Positions 1-8,453 of a stretch of 49,089 nucleotides of DNA are shown here, piece after piece. Both the position numbers and the translations under genes were made by a program. The notes under the pieces were generated by a model, which was given only the letters and a program-made list of their open reading frames with translations, was not told the DNA's origin and ran no database searches. The DNA is from Alsobacter ponti. Lineage in GTDB: Bacteria > Pseudomonadota > Alphaproteobacteria > Rhizobiales > Beijerinckiaceae. The stretch is from NCBI RefSeq assembly GCF_024294805.1, contig NZ_JANCLU010000028.1, positions 1-49,089 of the forward strand, given 5' to 3'. Every line of letters begins with the position of its first letter. The stretch's first letter is position 1.

Positions 1-236
1 GGCGCGCGCGCCGCGAGCTGGCGCGCCACGCCGGCGACGCGCTCGTCGCTGGCGGCGAGCCGCGCGCCGACGGACAGGAAGCCCGTCTCGCCGGCGGCGA
101 TCAGGCTCACCTGCGGGCGTCCGTCGCCGCCGAGCATCGGCTCCGGCACGGCCGGCAGAAAGAGCCAGGACTGGCCGTCGGCGGCGCGCCAGACGCGCAG
201 CCCGTCGATCGTCTCGGCGCTGTCGAGCGGGTTCAT
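1..236 (-). CDS. Hypothetical protein, N-terminal part only
   Basis: Only the first 78 codons are inside the window; the gene runs off the left edge. It starts at ATG 236 (residues MNPLDSAETIDGLRVWRAAD) and its start overlaps the stop of the gene before it by ATGA, so translation is probably coupled. The visible part is rich in Trp, Gly and short beta-type stretches, with no signal peptide or membrane segment. I do not recognise a family. It is the last visible member of a run of three coupled unknown genes behind the GH19 enzyme, which suggests that the four act together. Confidence 0.6.
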   Translation of the reverse strand, partial: MNPLDSAETIDGLRVWRAADGQSWLFLPAVPEPMLGGDGRPQVSLIAAGETGFLSVGARLAASDERVAGVARQLAARA

Positions 237-1999
237 GGCGTGGCTCCCTCTGGCGCGCCGGCGGGCACGCTCAGCGCCTCGCCGTCCTGGATCGGGCCGC
301 GCCACGGCAGCGGCGGAGCGCCGTCCGGCTGGCGAGGCCGCCACATCAGGCCCGGCCGGAACGGGTCGGCGGCGAACCACGTCACCAGCCGCGTGTCGCG
401 GTCGGCGGTCAGCAGCACCGGCTCGACGGCCTCGTCGCCGGCGGACTCGGGGCGAACCTCGAGGGCGAGCAGCGGCGCGCCGTCGAGCCGCGCGGCGAGG
501 CTGGCGGCGCGTGGGCCGTAGCCAGGCAGGTCGGTGACGTCGAAGCGGCACGGCTGCGCGTCGCGCGGGGCGAGCGCGAGCCGCGCGCCGTCGCGCGGGG
601 AGACCGCCGTGGCGACGAGGCGCGCGTCGGCGAGATCGCGCGGCAGAGTGAGCGATGCGGACGGCCGGCTGGCGTCGAGCCGCACCGGCTTCGCCACCGG
701 CGCGCCGCCCGCTTCGCAGGCCACGTCGAGGTCGGCGAGCGCGGTGAGCGCGGGCGACGCCTCGACACGCACGAAGCGGGCCGGCAGGTCGGCCGGGCGG
801 ATGGAGACGCGCCAGCCCGCGCCGGAGCGCGGCGGTCCGTCCAGCCGCCTCATGCCCGCCGGGGTCTCCAGCATCATCACGCAGGCCGCCGTCCAGGCGA
901 GCTCCTCGTCGGGCGCGAGGCGGACGTCGACCGGCGTGACCTCGGCGTGCGTCAGGTCGACCGACTTGCGGATTTCCTGCGGACGTCCGGGCGGGTGCGG
1001 GGGCAGCACGATGTTCACCGCGGCCAGCGCGACGCCGGCCGGACGCTGGAGCAGCGCCGCCTCGACCAGCAGGCGGCGAAAGCCGAGCGACAGCTCCGGC
1101 GTGACGACGCGCCGCACCAGCGCGTCGCGGCCGACCCGGCGCGCCAGCTCGCGCGCCTCGGCGAACGGATCGAGCCCGAGCGAGAAGGAGCGGGGCGCGA
1201 CCAGCGTCTCGGCGAGGTTCCAGGCGATCTCGTCCGGCGCGTCGCGCTCGGCGACGGCGAGGGCAAAGCCCGGCGCGCCGAGGCCGGAGGGCGCCGCGAA
1301 GCGGCCGAAGCGGACGCGAATGCGGTCGGCCAGCGCCTCGGCCAGCGCGCCCGGCGCGGGCTCGGGGCCGGCGGCCGTGACCGTCAGCCCCAGCGAAGCG
1401 AGGTCGCCGCGCAGCAGCGCGAGCAGGCCGTCGCGGGCGAGGAAGCCGTCCGGCGCGTGGGCGGCGAGGGCGGCGGCGAGGCGCTTGCCGGCCACGACGA
1501 CGCGAGCCGGCGCGCGTGGCGACACGCCGTCGATCTCGATGTCGGCGCGGGCCGTGAAGGGCAGGGGGCCGTCGGCGAGCGCCGCCTCGATCAGGCTCGC
1601 GGCCGCTGGGTCGAGCGGCACGGAGAGCCGCGCGAGGCCGAGCCCCAGCCAGTCCAGGCTCTCGGGCGGGGGCGGCGTCAGCCTGGCGTCGGTGACGGAG
1701 TCGGAGGGCAGCAGCGCCAGCTCGCCGCGCACGGGCGCGGCCTGCTCCGCGCCCGGCGCGTCCGGGTAGACGAGGCGCAGCCGCAGTTCCAGCAGCGCCC
1801 GGTCCGGGTCGCCGGGGTCCGGGCGGGCCGGGCGCACGGCGGTCAGGCGGAAGGCGGGGTCGCCGCCCGGCTCGTCCGCCACCGCGAGGCCGAGCGGCAG
1901 CGCGACCGCGACGTCCGGCCGCTCGAAGGCCGGGAAGGCGCGGCCCTCGGCGAGCGGGGCGGGGACGGTCCAGTCTGGCAGCGCGCCGGCCATGCTCAC
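233..1999 (-). CDS. Large hypothetical protein (588 aa)
   Basis: The frame starts at GTG 1999, whose GTGA overlaps the stop of the preceding gene; an ATG two codons later (1993) is the alternative start. The protein is rich in Ala, Pro, Arg and Leu, has no signal peptide, membrane helix or motif I recognise, and its second half has alternating short beta-like stretches (for example around SLTLPRDLADARLVATAVSP). Codon use matches its neighbours and the stop overlaps the next gene by four bases, so it is a real gene in an operon. Function is unknown; it may be a structural or adaptor protein of the same complex as the 718-aa neighbour. Confidence 0.75.
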   Translation of the reverse strand: MSMAGALPDWTVPAPLAEGRAFPAFERPDVAVALPLGLAVADEPGGDPAFRLTAVRPARPDPGDPDRALLELRLRLVYPDAPGAEQAAPVRGELALLPSDSVTDARLTPPPPESLDWLGLGLARLSVPLDPAAASLIEAALADGPLPFTARADIEIDGVSPRAPARVVVAGKRLAAALAAHAPDGFLARDGLLALLRGDLASLGLTVTAAGPEPAPGALAEALADRIRVRFGRFAAPSGLGAPGFALAVAERDAPDEIAWNLAETLVAPRSFSLGLDPFAEARELARRVGRDALVRRVVTPELSLGFRRLLVEAALLQRPAGVALAAVNIVLPPHPPGRPQEIRKSVDLTHAEVTPVDVRLAPDEELAWTAACVMMLETPAGMRRLDGPPRSGAGWRVSIRPADLPARFVRVEASPALTALADLDVACEAGGAPVAKPVRLDASRPSASLTLPRDLADARLVATAVSPRDGARLALAPRDAQPCRFDVTDLPGYGPRAASLAARLDGAPLLALEVRPESAGDEAVEPVLLTADRDTRLVTWFAADPFRPGLMWRPRQPDGAPPLPWRGPIQDGEALSVPAGAPEGATP

Positions 2000-4152
2000 C
2001 CCGCCGGCAGCTGCGGCACGAGGATGTCGAAGCTGTCCTCGTGCGGGGTGGGGTCGACGATCTGCCCGGTGCGGCGGACGACGCGCGTGCGGTAGCGGTA
2101 GGTGGGCGAGCCGCCCGCGCCGAGCACGAGGTCGGAGAGCGGCATGCGCACCGTCGCCTGCTTTTCCGACGCGTCCGGCGTCAGTTCGACGGCGTCGCCG
2201 CGCTCGAACTGCACCATGATGGCGAGCGCGCGGTCCTCCGGCTTGCCGCTCGGCGCATCGAACATCGGCCCGTAGGCCCGCACCGAGATGGTCCGCGCGT
2301 ATTCGGCGGGGGTCGAGGTGTCGAGGATCTTGTCCCAGATGCGCTGCGGGTCCGGCTTCACGTCGAGCCCGGAGGCGTCGACGACGGGCGTCGGCAGCAG
2401 GCCGGCGACCTCCGGCGGCGGGCTGGCGGCGAGCGCCACCCGCATCGACGCGCCGGGCGCGAGGTCGACCGGCAGCGTGACGCCCGACACCGCGCCCTGC
2501 ACGACGACGTCCGGCCCCGCCCCGTAGGCGAGGTCGATGTCAAGCGCGCGCACCGTCATCGGCGACTCGAGCGTGTTGGTCAGCGTCACCTCGTAGCGGC
2601 CCTCGGCGACAGCCGCCGCCGACATGTCGAGGTGGCCGCCGTTCATGCGGTCGAAGCGGGCCTCGAACGGCACGCGGTCGACCGCGCCGCCGCCCACGTC
2701 GACGCGGACCTCGCCGCGCATCAGCGACACGGAGCCGCCCATCATGGCGTCGAACACCGCCTTGAAGGCGGGCAGCGTCAGCGTCTCGGAGTGGTAGAGC
2801 ACGCCGCGCAGATCGACCTGCGCGCCGGGGCGCTCGCTGAGGCCGACGCCGGCTCCCGTCGCGCCGGGCAGCGACAGCCAGAACGACGCCTTGCCGCCGT
2901 AGAGCAGTTCGAAGCGCACGCGCGCCCCGCCGCCATTGTCGCGCAGCTCGGCCGGCAACTGCGCCGCCAGCACCGCGCGCGCCGCCTCCAGCCGCGCGGC
3001 GTCGATGAAGGTCGAGGCGGCGAACTCCAGCGTCAGGCGCGCGTCGTCGGCGGAGGTCGCCCCCGGCGCGACGCGCACGGCGCACATCGGGTCGAAGGGC
3101 GGGCGGTCGCCGCGCGTCAGGCGGAACGCGTCGGGGAGGATGTAGAAGACGTGCGGCTCGGCCACGTCCTGCCAGTAGGTGTGGAAACGGTCCTTCCACT
3201 TCACCTGCGTGGGGGTGAGCGCCGGCCCCGTGGCGGCGCGCACCGCGCCGGCGAAGAAGGCGCGGTTCAGCTCCGGGTTGACGTAGAGCGGGTTCGGCTC
3301 GGCGAAGCAGGTCGCGAAGCGCGACGACTGGCGATAGAGCTGGACGCCCTGGTCGTCCTTCTCGCCTGGCACGCCCACCTCGGCGGCGAGCACGGTCTTC
3401 AGCCCCGCGCCGGAGGCGGCGGTGGTGATGGCCGAGACGGCCTGGTCGCGCTCGCCGATCGAGGCGAAGCGCAGCACGGCCTCCGTTTCGCCGCTGGCCT
3501 CGTCGAAGGTGATCTCCTGGAACGGCAGGTCCTTCTGGGCCGTCGCGCCGCCGCCCATCGTCACCTGGTAGACGAGGCTCACGGCGAGGTGGTGCGTGAG
3601 TTCCGTCGTCGGCGTCGCGGCGGGGATCTCCGGCGGGCGCGCCTTGGAGAGCTGCGCGCGCAGCAGCCAGCCCTGCGGCGAATCCTCGACGAACAATTTG
3701 TACTGGTCGACGCCGGAGACGACCTGCTGCGCCAGCCGGTAGCGCGGCAGGTGCCAGCGCGAGCCGTCCGTCGCGCCCTCGAACACCATCCTGTCGTCGA
3801 TCGGGTCGGCGGGGGCGACCGGCACGGTCAGCGCCTCGCGCTTCACGCCGCGCCGGAAGCCGGGGAAGGTGCGGCGCAGGCGCAGCCAGAGCTGCGGGTC
3901 GACCATGCGCACGGCGTCGGTGCGCACCGCGTTGCCGATGTCGACGCCCTTCACCGGCGGGGGCGGGGCGGCGACGATGTCGCGCACGGCGATCATGGCG
4001 TCGCTGTCGCGCCGCGCCATGCCGGGGTCCTTGGCCACCGCGCCGACGAGCGCGGGATTGATCTTCACCGCCTGCGCCAGGCCTGCCTTCGCAATGCCCG
4101 CCTCGGCGGGCATACGCCGGAACGCCGCCATTCGGAAATTGGGGTCGGGCAT
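1996..4152 (-). CDS. Large hypothetical protein (718 aa), beta-rich
   Basis: I chose ATG 4152 (MPDPNFRMAAFRRMPAEAG); the open frame runs far upstream, but only as an antisense-type shadow of the GH19 gene. There is no signal peptide. The middle (about residues 130-470) looks like repeated beta-sandwich material, with strands such as TTELTHHLAVSLVYQVTM and AVLRFASIGERDQAV; the last 250 residues read as immunoglobulin-like (EVTLTNTLESPMTVRALDID). I do not recognise the family. It lies 86 bp behind the GH19 gene and is translationally coupled (GTGA) to the 588-aa gene, so these proteins probably share a function with the muralytic enzyme. Confidence 0.75.
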   Translation of the reverse strand: MPDPNFRMAAFRRMPAEAGIAKAGLAQAVKINPALVGAVAKDPGMARRDSDAMIAVRDIVAAPPPPVKGVDIGNAVRTDAVRMVDPQLWLRLRRTFPGFRRGVKREALTVPVAPADPIDDRMVFEGATDGSRWHLPRYRLAQQVVSGVDQYKLFVEDSPQGWLLRAQLSKARPPEIPAATPTTELTHHLAVSLVYQVTMGGGATAQKDLPFQEITFDEASGETEAVLRFASIGERDQAVSAITTAASGAGLKTVLAAEVGVPGEKDDQGVQLYRQSSRFATCFAEPNPLYVNPELNRAFFAGAVRAATGPALTPTQVKWKDRFHTYWQDVAEPHVFYILPDAFRLTRGDRPPFDPMCAVRVAPGATSADDARLTLEFAASTFIDAARLEAARAVLAAQLPAELRDNGGGARVRFELLYGGKASFWLSLPGATGAGVGLSERPGAQVDLRGVLYHSETLTLPAFKAVFDAMMGGSVSLMRGEVRVDVGGGAVDRVPFEARFDRMNGGHLDMSAAAVAEGRYEVTLTNTLESPMTVRALDIDLAYGAGPDVVVQGAVSGVTLPVDLAPGASMRVALAASPPPEVAGLLPTPVVDASGLDVKPDPQRIWDKILDTSTPAEYARTISVRAYGPMFDAPSGKPEDRALAIMVQFERGDAVELTPDASEKQATVRMPLSDLVLGAGGSPTYRYRTRVVRRTGQIVDPTPHEDSFDILVPQLPAG

Positions 4153-4238
4153 GGATGCGCAGCCTCTCCGGGGCCGGCGCGTCCGCGCCGCCCTGCCAAG
4201 TTTTCGAGGGGAGCCGGCGAGGACCGCCGGCCTCCTTG

Positions 4239-5054
4239 TCAGGCGGCGCGCGACGGCGCCTGGGCCTGGCGCAACGCGCTCCAGGTCTGCGCGCCGACGA
4301 TGCCGTCGGCCTCCAGGCCGTGCTCCATCTGGAAGCGCATCACGGCCAGTTCGGTGGCGGGGCCGAACGAGCCGTCCACCGCCACCGGGAAGCCGAGGTC
4401 GTGCAGCATGCGCTGCAGGTCGCCGACGCTGTCGCTGGCGCAGCCGCGCCGCGCCACCTCGTCGACGGGGGTCGGCTCCGCCGCCATCACCTCGGCGGCG
4501 GCGAGGCGGGCGAGCACCGTCTTGGCGCGGGTCAGCGCGGCGCGCCGCGCGTCCAGCCCGTTCAGGCCGCCATTGATCGCCCGCGTCACCGCGATCAGGT
4601 CGTCGCGGTCGGCCTTCGGGTTGATGTTGCGGTCGGTCCAGTAGAGGCAGGCGATCCGCAGGCTGAGCTTCGGGTCGGCCGCGGCCTCGGGATCGGCCTC
4701 GAGGTCGACGCCGAGCCTCGCCCCGAAGGCGCGGTAGTTGGCGCGCCCGGTGAGCTGGATCAGCCCGCGTCCCTTGAAGCGCCGTCCGTCGTTGGGCTGC
4801 AGATTGCCGAGGTCGCGGCGACCCTCGTAGGCGGAGCCGCTGGCGTATTCCTCGCAGGTGCAGAACCCGTCGGACTCGTGGCAGATCTGCGCGAGGAAGT
4901 GCGCCGCCCGCAGGCGCGTGTTGATGGCGGCCTCGTCCAGCGTGGCGGCGAGCGAGCCGCTCAGCGCCTCGAAGATGGCCTTCTGCTTCGCCGCGCGCGG
5001 TCCCGACATGCGCGGGGCGATCTCGCGGAGAGCGTCGCCGTCGATCGGAATCAT
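4239..5054 (-). CDS. GH19-family chitinase/lysozyme-like enzyme with C-terminal peptidoglycan-binding domain
   Basis: The ATG at 5054 follows a strong ribosome site (GGAGAAGGAGGAGCC), which decides the start although the frame is open further upstream. The 271-aa protein has an N-terminal GH19 fold as in phage-type endolysins: the AHFLAQICHESDGF segment carries a likely catalytic Glu, followed by the substrate loop YEGRRDLGNLQPNDGRRFKG and RGLIQLTGRANY. About residues 195-262 form a peptidoglycan-binding type 1 repeat (VGDLQRMLHDLGF ... VDGSFGPATELAVMRFQ). No signal peptide is visible, so release would need lysis or a partner, as for phage or tailocin lysins. It lies between the RiPP/TIR-STAND operon and three coupled unknown genes. 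Confidence 0.88.
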   Translation of the reverse strand: MIPIDGDALREIAPRMSGPRAAKQKAIFEALSGSLAATLDEAAINTRLRAAHFLAQICHESDGFCTCEEYASGSAYEGRRDLGNLQPNDGRRFKGRGLIQLTGRANYRAFGARLGVDLEADPEAAADPKLSLRIACLYWTDRNINPKADRDDLIAVTRAINGGLNGLDARRAALTRAKTVLARLAAAEVMAAEPTPVDEVARRGCASDSVGDLQRMLHDLGFPVAVDGSFGPATELAVMRFQMEHGLEADGIVGAQTWSALRQAQAPSRAA

Positions 5055-5249
5055 GGCTCCTCCTTCTCCAGCGCCGCTGGAGCCTGGTCTTCCCCGGTCC
5101 CGGCCACCCCCGCGCCGGGCGCAAGCGTCCTCCCTGCGAAGCAAAGCGCCTCGCATGCGTGTCGCGAACATGATGTCGCCGGGCGTCTTCGCGCCGCTGC
5201 TTGTAATTGTCTGAGATAAAACGGAGCGCAGAGAATGACGTCTTCCGCG

Positions 5250-5264
5250 ACGTTCAATGAACGT
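5250..5264. promoter_or_regulatory. Perfect 15-bp palindrome in the AT-rich gap before the GH19 gene
   Basis: ACGTTCAATGAACGT is a perfect 7+1+7 inverted repeat. It lies in the 306-bp AT-rich gap (5055-5360) between the radical SAM gene and the GH19 gene, about 195 bp ahead of the GH19 start. The rest of the gap holds no gene that I can support. The palindrome has the size and symmetry of an operator for a dimeric regulator and may control the GH19 operon separately from the RiPP operon. The regulator is not identifiable here. Confidence 0.4.
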
Positions 5265-5360
5265 GCCGGTAGAACTCTTTCGTGCAACAAACACAACACA
5301 AAAAAGAAGTCATGCCAAGCGAAAAGACTCTTGCCGGAATCGACTAAACGAAAACTAAAC

Positions 5361-6554
5361 TTAGTTACACTTTGAAATCTTGAACTCTGCCGAATTGTCC
5401 AGAAGGTCGGCGACAAGGGCCAGTCGCTCGAGGGCGACCTCGGCGGCGGCCTGCCGCGTCAGCCGGCAGAACAGCGTCTCGCCGCTGTCGAAGGAGCCGT
5501 TCTCGGCGAGCTTGTTGGCCGGCGCGCCGCCGCCGCACAGGCGGAAGTACGCGCAGGACGTGCAGCGGCGCACACCGCGATGCACCTGCGCGGCGAGCGC
5601 CAGCAGCCTTTGGCGATCGATCACGTCGAACAGCCCGGCGCTCCCGCGCTCGTCGAAGCGGCCGATGGCGAAGCGTCCGTCGCCGCCGGCCAGCTCCGGC
5701 GAGTAGGTCGACAGCGCCCCGTCCGCCGTGACGGTGAGGATGGCGAAGGGCGTCGCCTCGTCGTTGGCGGCGCTCTCCGACAGGCAGCGCTCGGCCATGT
5801 TCCAGAACTCGCGCAGTCGCAGCCGGCCGGAGGCGAGCGCGCGGTCGGTGACGCGCGCGAGGAAGGCGCGGAAGCGGCGCTCGACGTCCGGATGCGCCAG
5901 CGAGGAGGCGCGGTTCGCGCCCTCGATCTCCTCGACATTGAGGCCCAGCGCCTCGATCCCGGCGTCGAGAAAGAAGTCGACGAACCCGTCGGGGTCGTCC
6001 AGCGCGGCCTCGCCGACGACGGCGAGCGCGTGGAAGCGCACCCCATGCCGTTGCAGCAGCCGCACTGCGCGCATCGCGCCGTCATGCGTGCCGCGGCCGG
6101 CGCGGGTGCGCCGCCGCGCGTCGTGCAGGCGCGCCGGACCGTCGATGGAGACGCCCACCGACACGCAATGGCGCGCGAAGAAGGCGCACCACGCCTCGTC
6201 GATCAGCAGTCCGTTGGTCTGGAAGGCGTGTCGTACGGCGCGGCCCGGCATGGCGCTGGCGATGCGGGCGAAGGCGTCCTCGTACCAGGCGATGGGCAGC
6301 ACCAGCGGTTCGCCCGCGTGCCACACGATGGTCAGCTCGTCGGCGGCGAGCCCGCTTCGATGCAGCCAGGACGCGGCCTGCTCGACCAGCGCCGGGGCCA
6401 TGCGCGCGCGGCTGTCGCGGTCCGGCAGGTAGCAATAGGCGCAGTCGATGTTGCAGAACGGCGTGCCCTGCAGCACCAGCAGGTTGGTCGAGCCCCGGAG
6501 AGGCGCGTCTAGAAATTCTTCCAGTAGTTCGGCCAGTTGTTCCAGTTCGCCCAT
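5361..6554 (-). CDS. grrM-like: Radical SAM/SPASM peptide maturase, cyclophane-forming GrrM/OscB type
   Basis: The 397-aa protein begins at ATG 6554 (MGELEQLAELLEEF). The radical SAM cluster motif CNIDCAYC gives Cys34, Cys38 and Cys41, in the setting LLVLQGTPFCNIDCAYCYLPDR typical of GrrM/OscB-type enzymes; SIDGPARLHDARRRTRAGRGTH is also typical of this branch. A SPASM domain for auxiliary Fe-S clusters has Cys at about 331, 334, 340 and 363. Family members join an aromatic side chain to a residue two positions on, making three-residue cyclophanes. The substrate is almost certainly the peptide encoded immediately upstream, whose last 46 bases overlap this gene. Family membership is by recall of signature sequences; the product chemistry is inference. 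Confidence 0.88.
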   Translation of the reverse strand: MGELEQLAELLEEFLDAPLRGSTNLLVLQGTPFCNIDCAYCYLPDRDSRARMAPALVEQAASWLHRSGLAADELTIVWHAGEPLVLPIAWYEDAFARIASAMPGRAVRHAFQTNGLLIDEAWCAFFARHCVSVGVSIDGPARLHDARRRTRAGRGTHDGAMRAVRLLQRHGVRFHALAVVGEAALDDPDGFVDFFLDAGIEALGLNVEEIEGANRASSLAHPDVERRFRAFLARVTDRALASGRLRLREFWNMAERCLSESAANDEATPFAILTVTADGALSTYSPELAGGDGRFAIGRFDERGSAGLFDVIDRQRLLALAAQVHRGVRRCTSCAYFRLCGGGAPANKLAENGSFDSGETLFCRLTRQAAAEVALERLALVADLLDNSAEFKISKCN

Positions 6555-6757
6555 TGCGGGCGGTATTGCGCCTGCCGGTCTGGCGTCGCCTGCTCGGGCG
6601 GCGCGTGCCGCAACAGCCGGGCGCGGATGTCGTCGAGCCGGCCGATGAGCGGCGCCGGCGTCTCCGGGGCGCCTGGGTTCGGCGACGCGCCGGCCGGAGG
6701 GGCCAGGCTCGCCGCAAGCGCCAGTCCCTTGACGAGGGTCGACCATCTCTCGCGCAT
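6509..6757 (-). CDS. grrA-like: GrrA/OscA-like RiPP precursor peptide with W-x-N core repeats
   Basis: This 82-aa gene starts at ATG 6757 after a GGGGAG ribosome site. Residues 1-26 look like a signal peptide or hydrophobic leader (STLVKGLALAASLAPPAGA). A middle helix APLIGRLDDIRARLLRHAPP resembles the RL..I...L leader segment of GrrA-type precursors. The C-terminus is QWANWNNWPNYWKNF: WAN (69-71), WNN (72-74), WPN (75-77), Tyr78, WKN (79-81), Phe82. Each W-x-N unit fits the aromatic-x-x motif that 3-CyFE radical SAM enzymes crosslink. It lies between the membrane protein gene (63 bp upstream) and its maturase. Weaker Gly content than classical Gly-rich GrrA peptides makes it a variant. No protease or exporter dedicated to it is visible. 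Confidence 0.85.
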   Translation of the reverse strand: MRERWSTLVKGLALAASLAPPAGASPNPGAPETPAPLIGRLDDIRARLLRHAPPEQATPDRQAQYRPQWANWNNWPNYWKNF

Positions 6758-6820
6758 GTCCGTGCTCCCCTGTCGCGCCGGTCGCCCGCGCGGTCGCTTC
6801 GGCGGCTGTGGCGGGCGACG

Positions 6821-8452
6821 TCACCATGACTGGCACCGCAGATAGCGGCAGAGCCGCGAGACGCGGCCCTCGATGGGCTGGCCGGTGGCGGCCAGCGTGG
6901 CGGCGATGACGCGCTCGGCGGCGTCGCGCCCCACCATCAGGCCCCAGGACTGGCCAGTCGCGTCGTCGAGGCGGAGCAGGTCCGGCCGGTCGCCGCTCTC
7001 CGACGAGGCCTCCGGCGTGCGCTCCAGTCGCACCGCCTCGATGCGGGCCGAGACGTGGCCGTTCACCGACACCCAGGCGATCTGGTGCTCGGGGCTCTCG
7101 GCCCCGTCCGGCTTCGGCACGATGCGGATGTCGTGGCTGCAGATCTCCTGCCGCGCGCAGGCCCTGGGCTTCGATCCCGCCCCGCCCGCCGCCTCGGGCG
7201 AAGCGTCGGCGGGCGTCGCCTCGATCTGCACGATGGCGGGATGGCCGTAGAAAATCGTCTCGATGTTGCACACCGAGGACGCCGCGTAGTCGCAGCGCGC
7301 CTCGGCCGGCGGCGCGGCCGCCGCCTTCGGGATGGGACGGGGCGCGAGCACGCCGGCGAACGCCTGGTAGGCGAAGCTCGATCCGGGCTCTCCCTGGACG
7401 TCGAAGGCGAAGACGCGGCGCGCGCCGTCCGCCTTATAGAGGATGCGGTTGTTCGGCCCTTCCGCCGCGTCCCAGAAGGCCGTCCACACGTCGTCGCGGT
7501 GGCTGGCCAGCGCCTGCTCCGGCGTCGGCAGGGCGGCCGGCGGAATGTTGTTGGCCACCTCGACGCGCCACGCCGAGGGCGTCGCGGGGTCGGGATACCA
7601 GCGCAGCTCGACCAGGCTCGGCGAGAAGCCTTCGGTCCAATCGACCAGCAGCCCGCCGTCGTCGGAGAGGCAGTGAATGCTGCGCGCCGGCCGGCCGGGC
7701 GCGCCGAGCTGCGGGAACAGGTCGGGCAGACGGCCGTTGCGGGCGACGCCGGCCTGCCGCAACGCCGCCTCGTCGCCCGGCGTCCACACGGGGGCCCAGC
7801 GCGGCGCGGTCTGCGCGTCGACCCAGGCGAGCCCGCGCCGGCCGGGGAAGTCGGGGCTCGGCGGCGTGAGCAGCGGGGCCGGCGGCACGTTCTGCACCAG
7901 CCGGCGGCAGCGAGCCGGCGACGCGCCGGCGGCGGCGGCCAGCGACACCGCCAGCGGATGGCCGAAGCCCGGCCTCGCCACCTCGTCGAGCTGCGACACG
8001 GCGAGCGACCACGCCATGCCATTGTCGCTGCCCATGCTCGGCGCGCTGGCGTCGACGCGGCGCAGCGCCTGCCCGATGTCGTAGGCGAACTGCGTGCTGT
8101 CGGTCTCGTTGCGCAGCAGCGTCCGCAACTGGCTGCCGGCCAGCGCGTGGGCGCTCATCATCCGGTTCTGGAAGGTGAGATTGACGCTGACCACGGAGAC
8201 GTAGGCGATCACGCCCAGCCCGAGGAGGAGCACGAAGGCCGTCACGGCGAGCGTCACCACGAGGCGGTTCTCCGGGCGGCGGGCGAAGGCGTCGGCGCGC
8301 GAGAGCAGGCTGCCGCGCGCCACTTGCGGCGTCGCCGGGCCGGCCAGCGCCGCGAGCCGGCTCACCCGCGCCAGCATGGCGTCGGCCTCGTGCATGGCGG
8401 CAAGCCGCGCGGCGGGGTCGACTTCGGCTGAATGAAGGACGGTCGGTTCCAT
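6821..8452 (-). CDS. Single-pass membrane protein with large outer domain, TIR-STAND operon partner
   Basis: ATG 8452 starts one base after the stop of the NTPase gene. The 543-aa product has a cytoplasmic N-terminus of about 60 residues, one membrane helix at about 63-86 (VVTLAVTAFVLLLGLGVIAYV) and a long domain likely to be periplasmic. That domain carries Cys pairs in CDYAASSVC and CARQEIC, and the extreme C-terminus is LCRYLRCQSW, so disulfides are plausible. I do not recognise a family. Its place between the STAND NTPase and the RiPP genes suggests a sensor or anchor that passes an envelope signal to the NTPase. In many nSTAND1 proteins a sensor is fused behind the NTPase; here it may be a separate protein (inference). 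Confidence 0.72.
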   Translation of the reverse strand: MEPTVLHSAEVDPAARLAAMHEADAMLARVSRLAALAGPATPQVARGSLLSRADAFARRPENRLVVTLAVTAFVLLLGLGVIAYVSVVSVNLTFQNRMMSAHALAGSQLRTLLRNETDSTQFAYDIGQALRRVDASAPSMGSDNGMAWSLAVSQLDEVARPGFGHPLAVSLAAAAGASPARCRRLVQNVPPAPLLTPPSPDFPGRRGLAWVDAQTAPRWAPVWTPGDEAALRQAGVARNGRLPDLFPQLGAPGRPARSIHCLSDDGGLLVDWTEGFSPSLVELRWYPDPATPSAWRVEVANNIPPAALPTPEQALASHRDDVWTAFWDAAEGPNNRILYKADGARRVFAFDVQGEPGSSFAYQAFAGVLAPRPIPKAAAAPPAEARCDYAASSVCNIETIFYGHPAIVQIEATPADASPEAAGGAGSKPRACARQEICSHDIRIVPKPDGAESPEHQIAWVSVNGHVSARIEAVRLERTPEASSESGDRPDLLRLDDATGQSWGLMVGRDAAERVIAATLAATGQPIEGRVSRLCRYLRCQSW

Positions 8453-8453
8453 C

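Noticed and set aside
4153-5124. Long upstream extension of the 718-aa gene frame on the minus strand
   Set aside because: It overlaps the GH19 gene in another frame on the same strand and reads as Arg/Pro/Gly-rich low-complexity sequence without any motif; the GH19 frame has clear domains and a strong ribosome site.
5353-5366. AACTAA-AC-TTAGTT inverted repeat over the radical SAM stop as a terminator
   Set aside because: The stem is six A/T-rich pairs with a two-base loop, too weak and too tight to form a functional hairpin.
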